From Nitrogeniibacter aestuarii (GTDB lineage: Bacteria > Pseudomonadota > Gammaproteobacteria > Burkholderiales > Rhodocyclaceae), in the NCBI RefSeq assembly GCF_017309585.1, contig NZ_CP071321.1, forward strand, positions 2,542,001-2,606,000: a DNA stretch of 64,000 nucleotides, written 5' to 3'. The translations under genes and the position numbers were made by a program. The notes under the pieces were generated by a model. That model did not search any database. It saw only the letters and a list, made by a program, of their open reading frames with translations, and was not told the origin of the DNA. Shown piece after piece: positions 16,817 through 24,605 of the stretch (the first letter of the stretch is position 1; each line of letters begins with the position of its first letter).

Positions 16817-17780
16817 TGAAGGTATTGCCCGAGTCGAGCAAACGAAGCAACTGGGCAAAATCCTCCGGCACGTCGGCTGACCAGCTCATGCTTTGCTCGC
16901 TGAGGGGATGATTCAGGCCGAGACGGCGCGCGTGAAGCGCCTGACGGGGAAAGTTCATGAGTACCTCATTTGAACAGCGCCGCTTGCCATAGACCTGGTC
17001 GCCAATCAGCGGGTGCCCCAAATGCGCCATATGAACGCGAATCTGGTGCGTGCGTCCGGTCTCCAGGCGACAGGTAAGCAAGGTACATTCAACGTAGTGA
17101 CGATCGACGAAATAATGCGTCACAGCCTCTCGCCCCGACGGAATGACAGCCATTTTTGTTCGCTGAGACGGGTGCCGTCCGATGGGAGCATCAACAACGC
17201 CGTCCGTCACCACATCACCGTGCGCCAGGGCGGCATACTCGCGACTGACCGTACGCGCCTGAAGCTGGCGTACCAGATGGGTCTGTGCCGACAGGGTGCG
17301 CGCAACCACCATGAGGCCACTCGTCTCCTTATCGAGCCGATGAACGATACCCGCGCGAGGCACGCCCGCCAGCGCTGGGTCGTGATGAAGCAAGCCGTTG
17401 AGCAAGGTGCCCGACCAGTTGCCACTGGCCGGATGCACCACAAGCCCCGCCGGCTTGTTGATGACGATGATCGCTTCATCCTCGAACACGACGTCGAGCG
17501 GAATGTTCTCTGCCTCGTAGGGCATCTGGTCGGGGTCGGGCGACATGTCGAGCCGCAATCGCTCCCCACCGAGCACCTTGTGTTTTGGTACGACAGTCTG
17601 ACCGTCGACCAGCACGCGACCGGACTTGATCCAGCCTTGAAGCCGGTTTCGAGACAGATCCGGATAGAGTTGAGCCAGCACCTGATCGAGACGCTTGCCG
17701 GCCAGCACATCCGGTACGATTGCCTCTTCATCAAAGTCTGCCTCGGCAGCCTCTGCGCTATAATCCGCGCGATCGATCAC
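16806..17780 (-). CDS. rluD: 23S rRNA pseudouridine synthase RluD
   Basis: 324 residues. An S4 RNA-binding domain (about 25-85; RLDQVLAQLYPDLSRNRLQGW) precedes the RluA-type catalytic domain with the catalytic Asp in HRLDKETSGL and the RTHQIRVHMAHLGHP motif. It makes the helix-69 pseudouridines of 23S rRNA. The start is GTG 17780 with GAGG five bases upstream; the initiation site lies only 11 bases from the divergent bamD ATG, so the two 5' ends overlap. Followed by pgeF with an 11-base overlap. Confidence 0.93.
   Translation of the reverse strand: MIDRADYSAEAAEADFDEEAIVPDVLAGKRLDQVLAQLYPDLSRNRLQGWIKSGRVLVDGQTVVPKHKVLGGERLRLDMSPDPDQMPYEAENIPLDVVFEDEAIIVINKPAGLVVHPASGNWSGTLLNGLLHHDPALAGVPRAGIVHRLDKETSGLMVVARTLSAQTHLVRQLQARTVSREYAALAHGDVVTDGVVDAPIGRHPSQRTKMAVIPSGREAVTHYFVDRHYVECTLLTCRLETGRTHQIRVHMAHLGHPLIGDQVYGKRRCSNEVLMNFPRQALHARRLGLNHPLSEQSMSWSADVPEDFAQLLRLLDSGNTFNAG
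17759..17764 (+). promoter_or_regulatory. Possible -10 element of bamD inside the rluD 5' coding region
   Basis: A perfect TATAAT 27 bases ahead of the bamD ATG, followed by CCGCGCG. The matching -35 region (around 17736-17741) is poor. It lies within the first codons of rluD on the other strand, so the bamD promoter and rluD coding sequence appear to share DNA. Confidence 0.45.
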
Positions 17781-17791
17781 GGAACCTCACA

Positions 17792-18592
17792 ATGGCAAAA
17801 ATCATCGCACGTAGTTTAGCTGCATTCGCAATCGCCCTGCTGGTCGGCTGCAGCAGCACTCCTTCGGATTACGACGAAACCGCAGGCTGGAGCGCTCAGC
17901 GCATCTACAGCGAAGCGAAGGATGAACTTGCCGGCGGCGCCTTTGAGCGGGCCATTCAGCTGTTCGAAAAGCTCGAAGCACGCTATCCCTATGGCCGCTA
18001 TGCGCAGCAGGCTCAGCTCGATGTCGCCTACGCCTACTACAAGTCGAGCGAACCCGCGTCAGCGATCGCGGCGTGTGATCGCTTCATCAAGCTGCACCCG
18101 AATCACCCCAACGTCGACTACGCCTACTATTTGAAGGGGCTGGTGTACTTCAATGAAGATCTCGGGCTGGTCGGGACGCTGGCCAATCAGGATCTGAGCG
18201 AACGCGATCCCAAAGCGTCCCAGCAGGCATTCGACACTTTTCGCGAGCTGGTGACACGCTATCCTGAAAGCCGCTATGCGGAGGACAGTCAGCAGCGCTT
18301 GCGCTATCTGTTCAACTCACTGGCCGCCCATGAGGTTCATGTCGCCCGCTTCTATTTCAAGCGTGGCGCCTTTCTCGCTTCGGCAAACCGTGCTCAATCC
18401 GCAATTACCAACTACCCGGGCGCACCTGCAACCGAAGAAGCGCTCTACCTGCTTGGTCAAGCCTATGACGCGCTCGACATGAAGCCGCTGGCGGACGATG
18501 CCCGCCGGGTGCTCAAGACCACCTTCCCCCAGAGCACCTATCTGGCCGGCAACGCGGACGAGGATAATGATCCCTGGTGGCGCTTGTGGTAA
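17792..18592 (+). CDS. bamD: Outer membrane assembly lipoprotein BamD
   Basis: 266 residues. A lipoprotein signal peptide (MAKIIARSLAAFAIALLVGC) has lipobox LVGC with Cys20. The mature part is a five-TPR protein: GAFERAIQLFEKLEARYPYG, RYAQQAQLDVAYAYYKS, HPNHPNVDYAYYLKGL and later ESRYAEDSQQR, as in BamD/ComL. It is the essential inner-face lipoprotein of the BAM complex that recruits BamC and BamA. bamC is also in this window (41062-42198) but in another operon. ATG 17792 was chosen for the signal peptide; an upstream extension to 17720 would be hydrophilic and overlap rluD. Confidence 0.95.
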   Translation: MAKIIARSLAAFAIALLVGCSSTPSDYDETAGWSAQRIYSEAKDELAGGAFERAIQLFEKLEARYPYGRYAQQAQLDVAYAYYKSSEPASAIAACDRFIKLHPNHPNVDYAYYLKGLVYFNEDLGLVGTLANQDLSERDPKASQQAFDTFRELVTRYPESRYAEDSQQRLRYLFNSLAAHEVHVARFYFKRGAFLASANRAQSAITNYPGAPATEEALYLLGQAYDALDMKPLADDARRVLKTTFPQSTYLAGNADEDNDPWWRLW

Positions 18593-18622
18593 GTGTGAGT
18601 CTCACCACCGTATCGAATCGGC

Positions 18623-19144
18623 ATGGATGAAATCGTCCAGGCCGCAATGAAAAAATGGCCGGATGTCCCGGCCGTTTTTCATTGGCTATCGCTCGACGGC
18701 AGAGGTCGATGGCGCCTGAAAGGTGAGGTCGTTTCGAACCCCACCATGATTGCGTTTCTCAACCGCAACTACGACCATGACGGAAACGGTCGCTGGTTCG
18801 TACAAAACGGGCCACAGCGCGTGTTTGTCTCGCTGGAAGCCGCACCATGGATCGTTCATATTGAAGATGCTTTGCTGGTGACACAAACCGGCAAAACCGT
18901 TCAGCCGCGGAAGTTCCTGATCGACGAAGACGGTCATCTCTACGCTGACACTGCGTCAGGGCTGGCGAAAATCGATGATCGAGAGCTCTCCCGCCTGTCC
19001 GACTCGATATTTGAGACAGCCCCTGATCGACTCGCCCTCCGATTCTCGGGGTATCAATGGCCAATCGAGACGGTCTCGCGCAGGGACCTCCCGCGCGTGT
19101 TCGGCTTCGATCCAGATCCCTGCACCGAAGCCCCGGAGGCTTAA
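18623..19144 (+). CDS. Conserved protein of unknown function (DUF2946-type in betaproteobacteria, tentative)
   Basis: 173 residues, cytoplasmic, no signal peptide or membrane segment. Recognisable features are KWPDVPAVFHWLSLDGRGRWRL at the N-terminus and RNYDHDGNGRWFVQNGPQRV in the middle, a pattern I recall from a betaproteobacterial DUF family near bamD; the family name is from memory and uncertain. It starts 30 bases after bamD. A strong terminator-like hairpin lies inside codons 12-19 of this gene, which may end the bamD transcript and reduce read-through. It abuts the convergent manC stop with no spacer. Confidence 0.75.
   Translation: MDEIVQAAMKKWPDVPAVFHWLSLDGRGRWRLKGEVVSNPTMIAFLNRNYDHDGNGRWFVQNGPQRVFVSLEAAPWIVHIEDALLVTQTGKTVQPRKFLIDEDGHLYADTASGLAKIDDRELSRLSDSIFETAPDRLALRFSGYQWPIETVSRRDLPRVFGFDPDPCTEAPEA
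18656..18679 (+). terminator. Terminator-like hairpin within the 5' coding region of the gene after bamD
   Basis: Stem GGCCGG / CCGGCC with a 5-nt loop followed by GTTTTTC. It has the look of a rho-independent terminator but lies inside codons 12-19 of the 18623-19144 gene, 65 bases past the bamD stop. Confidence 0.6.
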
Positions 19145-20575
19145 TCAGCCGCGTCCATAAGTGTCCTCGAATCGGACGATGTCATCTTCACCAAGATATC
19201 CCCCGGACTGGACCTCGATCATCTCGAGCGGCAACTTGCCCGGATTCTCAAGACGATGGACTGTCCCGAGCGGGATATACGTTGACTGATTTTCGGACAA
19301 CATCAGCGTTTCTTCGCCGCGGGTCACCATTGCGGTACCACTCACCACAATCCAGTGCTCAGCTCGATGGTGATGCATCTGGAGACTCAGCGACGCGCCC
19401 GGATTGACCACAATACGCTTGACCTGGAATCGTGGGCCGGCATCGATGGAGTCGTAATAACCCCAAGGGCGATAGATCTTGCGGTGCGCCGACGCTTCGC
19501 TACGTGCGCCTTGTTTCAGACGACTGACCAGCTTTTTCACATCCTGCGTGCAGCGCTTGTCAGCGACCATGACCGCGTCGGGTGTCTCAACCACAACGAC
19601 GTCCTTGATACCAAGGCACGTTACCAACCGGTCACTGGCAAAAACCAGGTTGCCTTCAGCCCCTTCAAACATCACGTCACCACGGGCGACGTTGCCGTTC
19701 TCGTCCTTCTCGGCCACATCCCAGAGCGCATCCCATGCACCCAGATCAGACCACCCTGCCGAAAGCGGCACCACCACCCCGGCGATGCCCAAGTCACGCC
19801 TTTCCGCCAGATGCTCCATCACGGCGTAGTCAATAGAATCGGATGGACACGCGTCGAACGCCACCCGGTCAATACGCACAAAATCCGCGTCGCGGGAGGT
19901 TTCTGCAACCGCGTTGCGGCAACTATCGGCCATCTCTGGCTGAAGCATTGCGATTGCCTTCAACCAGACCGTCGCGCGGACCATGAAGATGCCGCTGTTC
20001 CAGAGATAGTCCCCGCTATCCACATAGCGCTGGGCTGTATCAGCGTCCGGCTTTTCGACAAACGCAGCAATCTCCCGAACCCCGGGCGCCGCTTCGCCAC
20101 CACAACGGATATAGCCATAACCCGTTTCAGGCCGTTCAGGCACGATACCAAACGTCACCATGGCGCCATCAGCCGCCATGGCAGCGCCCGTCGTAACCGC
20201 CGCCTGAAATGCCCCACGGTCGCGAATGACGTGATCGGCGGGCATGACGAGCAAGATCGGATCCGCATCTTCAGCCATCAAGGCTGCAAGGGTGAGTGCT
20301 GGTGCGGTGTTGCGGCCAAAAGGCTCCAGAACGATACGATCACCCGGTACACCACAAGTGCGCATCTGCTCAGCCGTTATGAAACGGTATTCCTCGTTGC
20401 AGACGACCACGGGCGCTGTCACCTCCCCATCAAACTCGGCCATACGCTTTGCGGTGCATTGCAACATGGTCTCGTCACCGTCCAGTGCAAGCAACTGTTT
20501 AGGATATTGCTCGCGGGAAAGCGGCCACAGCCGCGTGCCGGAACCGCCGGAAAGAATGACCGGTTGAATCGCCAT
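19145..20575 (-). CDS. manC: Mannose-1-phosphate guanylyltransferase / mannose-6-phosphate isomerase
   Basis: 476 residues, the size of bifunctional type II PMI-GMP enzymes (ManC/AlgA/XanB). The N-terminal nucleotidyltransferase (1-290) has SGGSGTRLWPLSR and FVEKPD; the C-terminal cupin isomerase (350-470) has PWGYYDSIDAG and QMHHHRAEHW with its metal ligands. It makes mannose-6-phosphate and GDP-mannose for polysaccharide or LPS synthesis. No other exopolysaccharide gene is near, so it is a stand-alone copy. The start MAIQPVILSGG is the family N-terminus; the longer frame upstream runs into tRNA genes and is not coding. Confidence 0.95.
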   Translation of the reverse strand: MAIQPVILSGGSGTRLWPLSREQYPKQLLALDGDETMLQCTAKRMAEFDGEVTAPVVVCNEEYRFITAEQMRTCGVPGDRIVLEPFGRNTAPALTLAALMAEDADPILLVMPADHVIRDRGAFQAAVTTGAAMAADGAMVTFGIVPERPETGYGYIRCGGEAAPGVREIAAFVEKPDADTAQRYVDSGDYLWNSGIFMVRATVWLKAIAMLQPEMADSCRNAVAETSRDADFVRIDRVAFDACPSDSIDYAVMEHLAERRDLGIAGVVVPLSAGWSDLGAWDALWDVAEKDENGNVARGDVMFEGAEGNLVFASDRLVTCLGIKDVVVVETPDAVMVADKRCTQDVKKLVSRLKQGARSEASAHRKIYRPWGYYDSIDAGPRFQVKRIVVNPGASLSLQMHHHRAEHWIVVSGTAMVTRGEETLMLSENQSTYIPLGTVHRLENPGKLPLEMIEVQSGGYLGEDDIVRFEDTYGRG

Positions 20576-20725
20576 AAGTGACTCCAGTGTAGATTTCAGG
20601 AGCACCTTAACGGTGCACTGCAAAAATGATAACGGATTATCGATGAAGGCGCTGTGACCGCACTGATTCACCAAGTTTCTCAGGTTCGCACCAACGACGC
20701 CATGACGTCTTCGGCGAACCCAAAG

Positions 20726-20757
20726 AAAAAGGGATCGCAATTGCGATCCCTTTTTTG
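20726..20757 (-). terminator. Rho-independent terminator of the tRNA-Arg pair
   Basis: Perfect 20-bp palindrome (GGGATCGCAA / TTGCGATCCC, 20731-20750) flanked by A-run and T-run on both sides, so it works on both strands. It lies just downstream of tRNA-Arg and about 150 bases upstream of manC. Confidence 0.85.
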
Positions 20758-20759
20758 AC

Positions 20760-20836
20760 TGGCGCGCTCGGCAGGATTCGAACCCACGACCCCCTGGTTC
20801 GTAGCCAGGTACTCTATCCAACTGAGCTACGAGCGC
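20760..20836 (-). tRNA. tRNA-Arg (ACG), distal copy
   Basis: 77-nt tRNA with encoded CCA. The anticodon stem-loop CTGGCTACGAACCAG gives ACG (read as ICG). It is identical in body to the copy at 20913-20989. Confidence 0.97.
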
Positions 20837-20912
20837 TTTGACCACGACCTCCGCTTTTTAGAGCGAAGATCAAAAAAAGCCGCGCAAAAATCGCGACTTT
20901 TCGTAATGCTGT

Positions 20913-20989
20913 TGGCGCGCTCGGCAGGATTCGAACCCACGACCCCCTGGTTCGTAGCCAGGTACTCTATCCAACTGAGCTACGAGCGC
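20913..20989 (-). tRNA. tRNA-Arg (ACG), proximal copy
   Basis: 77-nt tRNA with encoded CCA and anticodon ACG. The 76-base spacer to the distal copy contains a weak hairpin with a T-run on the minus strand (about 20873-20900), which could be a leaky terminator. Confidence 0.97.
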
Positions 20990-21002
20990 AACCTAAACAA
21001 CG

Positions 21003-21030
21003 ATTATAGCTTTTTTATTACATTCAGCAA
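21003..21030 (-). promoter_or_regulatory. Sigma-70 promoter of tRNA-Arg
   Basis: Minus strand: TTGCTG, 16-bp spacer, TATAAT, ending 13 bases before the proximal tRNA-Arg gene. Confidence 0.6.
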
Positions 21031-21049
21031 AGCCCTAATCGCTGGTATG

Positions 21050-21142
21050 TGGCGGAGACGGAGGGATTCGAACCCTCGATACCGGTTTTGCCGGTATGCT
21101 CCCTTAGCAGGGGAGTGCCTTCGACCTCTCGGCCACGTCTCC
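21050..21142 (-). tRNA. tRNA-Ser (GCT)
   Basis: 93-nt class II tRNA with encoded CCA. The anticodon arm reads CCCCTGCTAAGGGAG (anticodon GCT) and the long variable arm is ATACCGGCAAAACCGGTAT. It has its own promoter just upstream. Confidence 0.96.
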
Positions 21143-21158
21143 GTACCACAGGGCCGCG

Positions 21159-21187
21159 ATAATACTGATTTCGCGCCCCTTGGTCAA
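21159..21187 (-). promoter_or_regulatory. Sigma-70 promoter of tRNA-Ser (GCT)
   Basis: Minus strand: TTGACC, 17-bp spacer, TATTAT, then a CGCGG-type discriminator. It begins right after the lysC stop codon. Confidence 0.65.
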
Positions 21188-21193
21188 ACCCTA

Positions 21194-22423
21194 TCAAGCA
21201 GCTTGTTCATCAAGGCCGAAAGCCTTGTGCAGAACACGTACAGCCAACTCGAGATACTTCTCGTCAATAACGACGGAAATCTTGATTTCCGAGGTCGAGA
21301 TCATCTGGATATTGATCCCCTCCTCAGCCAGGGTTCTGAACATCTTCGAGGCGACACCCGGGTGCGAGCGCATGCCCACACCAACGATCGACACCTTTGC
21401 CATGCTCTTGTCGCCTTCGATGCTGCGCGCGCCGATGTGCTCGCGAGAGGACTCGAGAACAGCGACCGCCTTGTCGTAATCGCCTCGGCTGACGGTGCAG
21501 GAAAAGTCCGTCAGGCCATCATGACCAACGTTCTGGATGATCATGTCGACGTCGATATTCGCATCCGCAATCGGCCCCAGAATCTGGTAGGCGATTCCGG
21601 GCTTGTCGGGCACACCCAGCACGGTGAGCTTGGCTTCGTCACGATTGAAGGCGATGCCGGAGATGATCGGCTGTTCCATAGTGTCTTCTTCCTCAACGGT
21701 AATCAGTGTGCCCTCACCGCCATCCTCGAAACTGGACAGCACGCGGAGCTTGACCTTGTATTTGCCTGCGAATTCGACGGAGCGGATCTGCAAGACCTTA
21801 GACCCCAGGCTCGCCATTTCGAGCATTTCCTCGAAGGTCACCTTGTCCAGCTTGCGCGCCTCCGGCACGACACGCGGGTCCGTCGTGTAGACACCATCAA
21901 CATCGGTGTAGATCTGGCATTCATCCGCCTGCAGTGCAGCGGCCAGCGCAACGGCGGTGGTATCGGAACCACCACGTCCCAGCGTCGTGATGTTGCCGCT
22001 TTCATCCACCCCCTGAAAACCCGCAACAACGACCACATTGCCGGCATCGAGATCACGGCGCATGTTCGCCTCATCAATACTGAGGATGCGTGCCTTCGTA
22101 TGCGAGCTGTCCGTCAGGATGCGCACCTGCCCGCCGGTATAACTTTTGGCACCCACACTGGCTTCGTGAAGTGCCATGCAAAGCAGACCGATCGTGACTT
22201 GCTCTCCGGTGGAGACAACAACGTCGAGCTCTCGTGGTGTCGGGTTGGCGGAGATCTCTTTGGTCAAACCGATAAGTCGGTTGGTTTCCCCGCTCATGGC
22301 GGAAACCACGACCACGACTTGATGCCCCTGCTCCCGGAAGCGGGCGATGCGGCTGGCCACGTTCTTGATACGCTCGGGCGTACCGACTGAGGTGCCACCA
22401 TATTTCTGGACTATGAGTGCCAT
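21194..22423 (-). CDS. lysC: Aspartate kinase
   Basis: 409 residues, typical of the betaproteobacterial monofunctional class. Kinase domain with VQKYGGTSVG at the N-terminus, GRGGSDTTAVALAAAL and TDVDGVYTTDPR; two C-terminal ACT domains (about 265-400) give feedback inhibition, in this class usually by lysine plus threonine. It catalyses ATP-dependent phosphorylation of aspartate, the entry step to lysine, threonine and methionine. The downstream pathway gene dapA lies in this window at 42218-43096. No leader peptide or lysine riboswitch is visible upstream. An internal start for a beta subunit is possible but not examined. Confidence 0.96.
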   Translation of the reverse strand: MALIVQKYGGTSVGTPERIKNVASRIARFREQGHQVVVVVSAMSGETNRLIGLTKEISANPTPRELDVVVSTGEQVTIGLLCMALHEASVGAKSYTGGQVRILTDSSHTKARILSIDEANMRRDLDAGNVVVVAGFQGVDESGNITTLGRGGSDTTAVALAAALQADECQIYTDVDGVYTTDPRVVPEARKLDKVTFEEMLEMASLGSKVLQIRSVEFAGKYKVKLRVLSSFEDGGEGTLITVEEEDTMEQPIISGIAFNRDEAKLTVLGVPDKPGIAYQILGPIADANIDVDMIIQNVGHDGLTDFSCTVSRGDYDKAVAVLESSREHIGARSIEGDKSMAKVSIVGVGMRSHPGVASKMFRTLAEEGINIQMISTSEIKISVVIDEKYLELAVRVLHKAFGLDEQAA

Positions 22424-22596
22424 AGGTATTCCTGATGATCTTGTCCGACGAACGGCGTGTAAAACCGGCTATTGTACCGAAACCCGCACGGTTGATGGCG
22501 GTCTCAGAAAGTGGTGCGGGAAAACCCTCACCACATATTTATTGCAGGTAAGTGAACGATCGTGAAAAAATGCTTGTGTTATTTCAAATGACTTGC

Positions 22597-22633
22597 ATAT
22601 ACTTTGATCACGGTATGACCAAAGTTATATACC
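22597..22633. promoter_or_regulatory. Imperfect inverted repeats ahead of the Xre-type regulator
   Basis: ATATACTTTG (22597-22606) faces CAAAGTTATAT (22620-22630), and GGTAT (22612-22616) faces ATACC (22629-22633). The region is A+T-rich compared with its surroundings and lies 65-100 bases before the start of the regulator gene, so it could be an operator. Inference only. Confidence 0.35.
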
Positions 22634-22696
22634 TTCAAGAAAAGTCAGGACTTGAGCATACCCTCGTAAGATAAGCAATGCGGAGAGGAAATCAGC

Positions 22697-22996
22697 ATGA
22701 AAAGCACCGATAAGAAGGTTGACGTTCGAGAGATTCGTCGCAAGCTGGGTCTGAATCAGTCCCAATTCTGGTCCCAGATCGGCGTAACCCAAAGTGGTGG
22801 TTCGCGTTACGAGAGTGGCCGCAACATCCCACGCCCCGTTCAGGCTCTGCTGCGTCTGGTTCATATCGAACAGGTCGACATCAGCAAGGTCAAGCGCGAG
22901 GACATTGAAGTATCCGAGTATCTGAAAAAGAACGATCCGGATATGTTCAAAGCACTAAAGAAGGAAGCACGCGCTTCACGCAAGACGAGCAAGTAA
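22697..22996 (+). CDS. Xre-type helix-turn-helix transcriptional regulator
   Basis: 99 residues. The HTH (about residues 10-58) reads VREIRRKLGLNQSQFWSQIGVTQSGGSRYESGRNIPRPV, in pieces LGLNQSQFW and TQSGGSRYESG; the GGSRYESGR turn is the recognition-helix end of Xre/Cro-like proteins. The remaining C-terminus is charged and Lys-rich (KKEARASRKTSK) with no sensor domain. Short Xre proteins of this kind are common in Rhodocyclales genomes, often with unknown targets. A GGAG lies about ten bases ahead of the ATG, and an inverted repeat lies upstream. Function of the regulon is unknown. It converges on the radical SAM gene 26 bases away. Confidence 0.85.
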   Translation: MKSTDKKVDVREIRRKLGLNQSQFWSQIGVTQSGGSRYESGRNIPRPVQALLRLVHIEQVDISKVKREDIEVSEYLKKNDPDMFKALKKEARASRKTSK

Positions 22997-23022
22997 TATC
23001 GCTCTCCGTGTTGAGCGCGCAA

Positions 23023-23862
23023 TCAGGGGCTGACGCGAACCGTCAGCCCTTGTTCTTTGATGCGGTCGCCATATTCCTGCAGTTGCGCCTCAGACAGCGG
23101 CGTCACCCGCTCAGCCTCCGGTTGCATTGATTCCCGCGCGACACCATAGAGCAACACGCCGCTCAGGCGATCCACACCGGCCGCATCAAGACAGCGCAGA
23201 TAGGCATCGATCTGAGCCTCCGTCGGCGGCACACCATCCCAGGCGAACAAACAGGTCTGAACCCACGTCGGACAGAGTTCGGCGCACCGGGCCAGCGAAC
23301 GACTGACTTTGTCAGCGTCGAGCGATACGCCGTTGATGCGTTCGATGTCGTCAGCGCGCCCTGCATCGACCTTGAACCAAACCTCCCCGCCCGCTTTTGC
23401 CAATACCTTGAGCCCATGCTGGACTGCGGGCCTGTGAACCAGACTGCCATTGGTGATGAGACGTACAGGCAGATTGTGCAATCCAGCCTCATCGCGCAAC
23501 CGGACAACACGCTCGACAATGCGATCGAAATGCGGCGCACTTGTCGGCTCCCCGTTACCCGAAAAGGCAATATCCTGAATGCGGCGCAAGCCTTCCGGTA
23601 CGTGGCGCTCCAGATAGTCGCCTGTCGTCAAGGCGAGAAGGAAGGATTGCAATTCCTCTTCCAGCAGGACTTCATCAATCTCGGGAGCCGCCCCCCGCGT
23701 CAGATTCGGCACCTGGCAATACACGCAATGCCAGTTACATGCGTTGTTCGGATTCAGATTGATGCCGATCGACACGCCACCGGCCCGTCGCGAGAGTACG
23801 GGATAGACATAGGTCATCCCGGCGAAGTCCCGCCGATGATCCGTCACTTTCAATACCTTCAT
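23023..23862 (-). CDS. Radical SAM protein of unknown substrate
   Basis: 279 residues from MKVLKVTDHRRDF. The radical SAM cluster motif is C42-x3-C46-x2-C49 in ACNWHCVYCQVP, followed by FSGNGEPTSAP (the SAM-binding GGE-like motif as GNGEP) and LITNGSL. It resembles the COG0731-like group of radical SAM proteins more than QueE, which is shorter. It is divergent from queD with 82 bases between starts, which hints at but does not prove a link to 7-deazaguanine metabolism. An upstream extension to 23955 would overlap queD antisense and is rejected. Confidence 0.8.
   Translation of the reverse strand: MKVLKVTDHRRDFAGMTYVYPVLSRRAGGVSIGINLNPNNACNWHCVYCQVPNLTRGAAPEIDEVLLEEELQSFLLALTTGDYLERHVPEGLRRIQDIAFSGNGEPTSAPHFDRIVERVVRLRDEAGLHNLPVRLITNGSLVHRPAVQHGLKVLAKAGGEVWFKVDAGRADDIERINGVSLDADKVSRSLARCAELCPTWVQTCLFAWDGVPPTEAQIDAYLRCLDAAGVDRLSGVLLYGVARESMQPEAERVTPLSEAQLQEYGDRIKEQGLTVRVSP
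23027..23060 (+). terminator. Possible terminator after the Xre-type gene
   Basis: 9-bp stem GGGCTGACG / CGTCAGCCC, 5-nt loop, followed by TTGTTCTTT. It overlaps the 3' end of the convergent radical SAM gene. Confidence 0.45.
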
Positions 23863-23944
23863 TGCTCCACTCTCTGTTGCGCCGGCCCGCTGTGAGTCGG
23901 GAACCGGATGATATAATCCGCCTCCCTTCAATCGAGACGCCCCG

Positions 23945-24394
23945 ATGCGCATCACCCGTCGACTCGAATTCGATGCTGGACACCGGATTCCCGATCATGC
24001 CAGCCAATGCAAACATCTGCATGGCCATCGGTACGTGCTTGAAATATCCCTGACCGGCGACATCATCCAGAAGGCCGGCGACCCGGCCAACGGCATGGTG
24101 ATGGATTTTGGCGAGATCAAGCACATTGCCAAGCGTGAGCTCGTCGACCACTGGGATCATGCATTCCTCGCGTACCGGCACGACACCCCCATCGTCAACT
24201 TTCTGGCAAGTCTGCCTGATCATAAGACCGTATTGCTCGACGCAGTTCCGACAGCAGAAAATCTGGCGCTCATCGCGTTCCGCATTCTCGACGCGCACTA
24301 CACCGATTCTTTCGGCAACCATCTCCGGCTCGAACGGGTACGCCTGTTCGAGACGCCCAACTGCTGGGCAGACTTCACCCGGGACATGCTTTAA
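23945..24394 (+). CDS. queD: 6-carboxy-5,6,7,8-tetrahydropterin synthase QueD
   Basis: 149 residues of the 6-pyruvoyl-tetrahydropterin synthase fold. Zinc ligands are His13 (FDAGHRI), His26 and His28 (HLHGHRY); the catalytic Cys22 lies in QCKHLHGH. The substrate-binding Glu is in LFETPNCWA near the C-terminus. It converts 7,8-dihydroneopterin triphosphate to carboxytetrahydropterin in queuosine synthesis. queC, queE and queF are not seen here. The divergent radical SAM gene is the only candidate neighbour. Confidence 0.93.
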   Translation: MRITRRLEFDAGHRIPDHASQCKHLHGHRYVLEISLTGDIIQKAGDPANGMVMDFGEIKHIAKRELVDHWDHAFLAYRHDTPIVNFLASLPDHKTVLLDAVPTAENLALIAFRILDAHYTDSFGNHLRLERVRLFETPNCWADFTRDML

Positions 24395-24442
24395 GGCACG
24401 CACCGTTTACACGCGCGTCCGCAGAGCCGCCCGCACCAAAAT

Positions 24443-24466
24443 GGGGCAATTCTGCCCCTAATTTCT
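24443..24466 (+). terminator. Possible terminator after queD
   Basis: Stem GGGGCA / TGCCCC with loop ATTC followed by TAATTTCTCC, about 50 bases past the queD stop. Confidence 0.5.
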
Positions 24467-24605
24467 CCTGCAGCATGATCAAAAGATGCTTCCGCCACGA
24501 TTCCGACCTGGCACGGAGCATGCGTAAGCCTTGTCGGGCGAAGCAATATCGCCCTCGGGAACTTCAAGACCCCGAATACAGCAATTCGAACAAGGCAGAG
24601 AAACC

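Noticed and set aside
19355..20581. 408-codon plus-strand open frame under manC
   Set aside because: Antisense of manC; no domain.
20906..22390. 494-codon plus-strand open frame across tRNA-Arg, tRNA-Ser and lysC antisense
   Set aside because: It runs through three structural RNA regions and is the mirror of a well-conserved lysC; composition is arbitrary.
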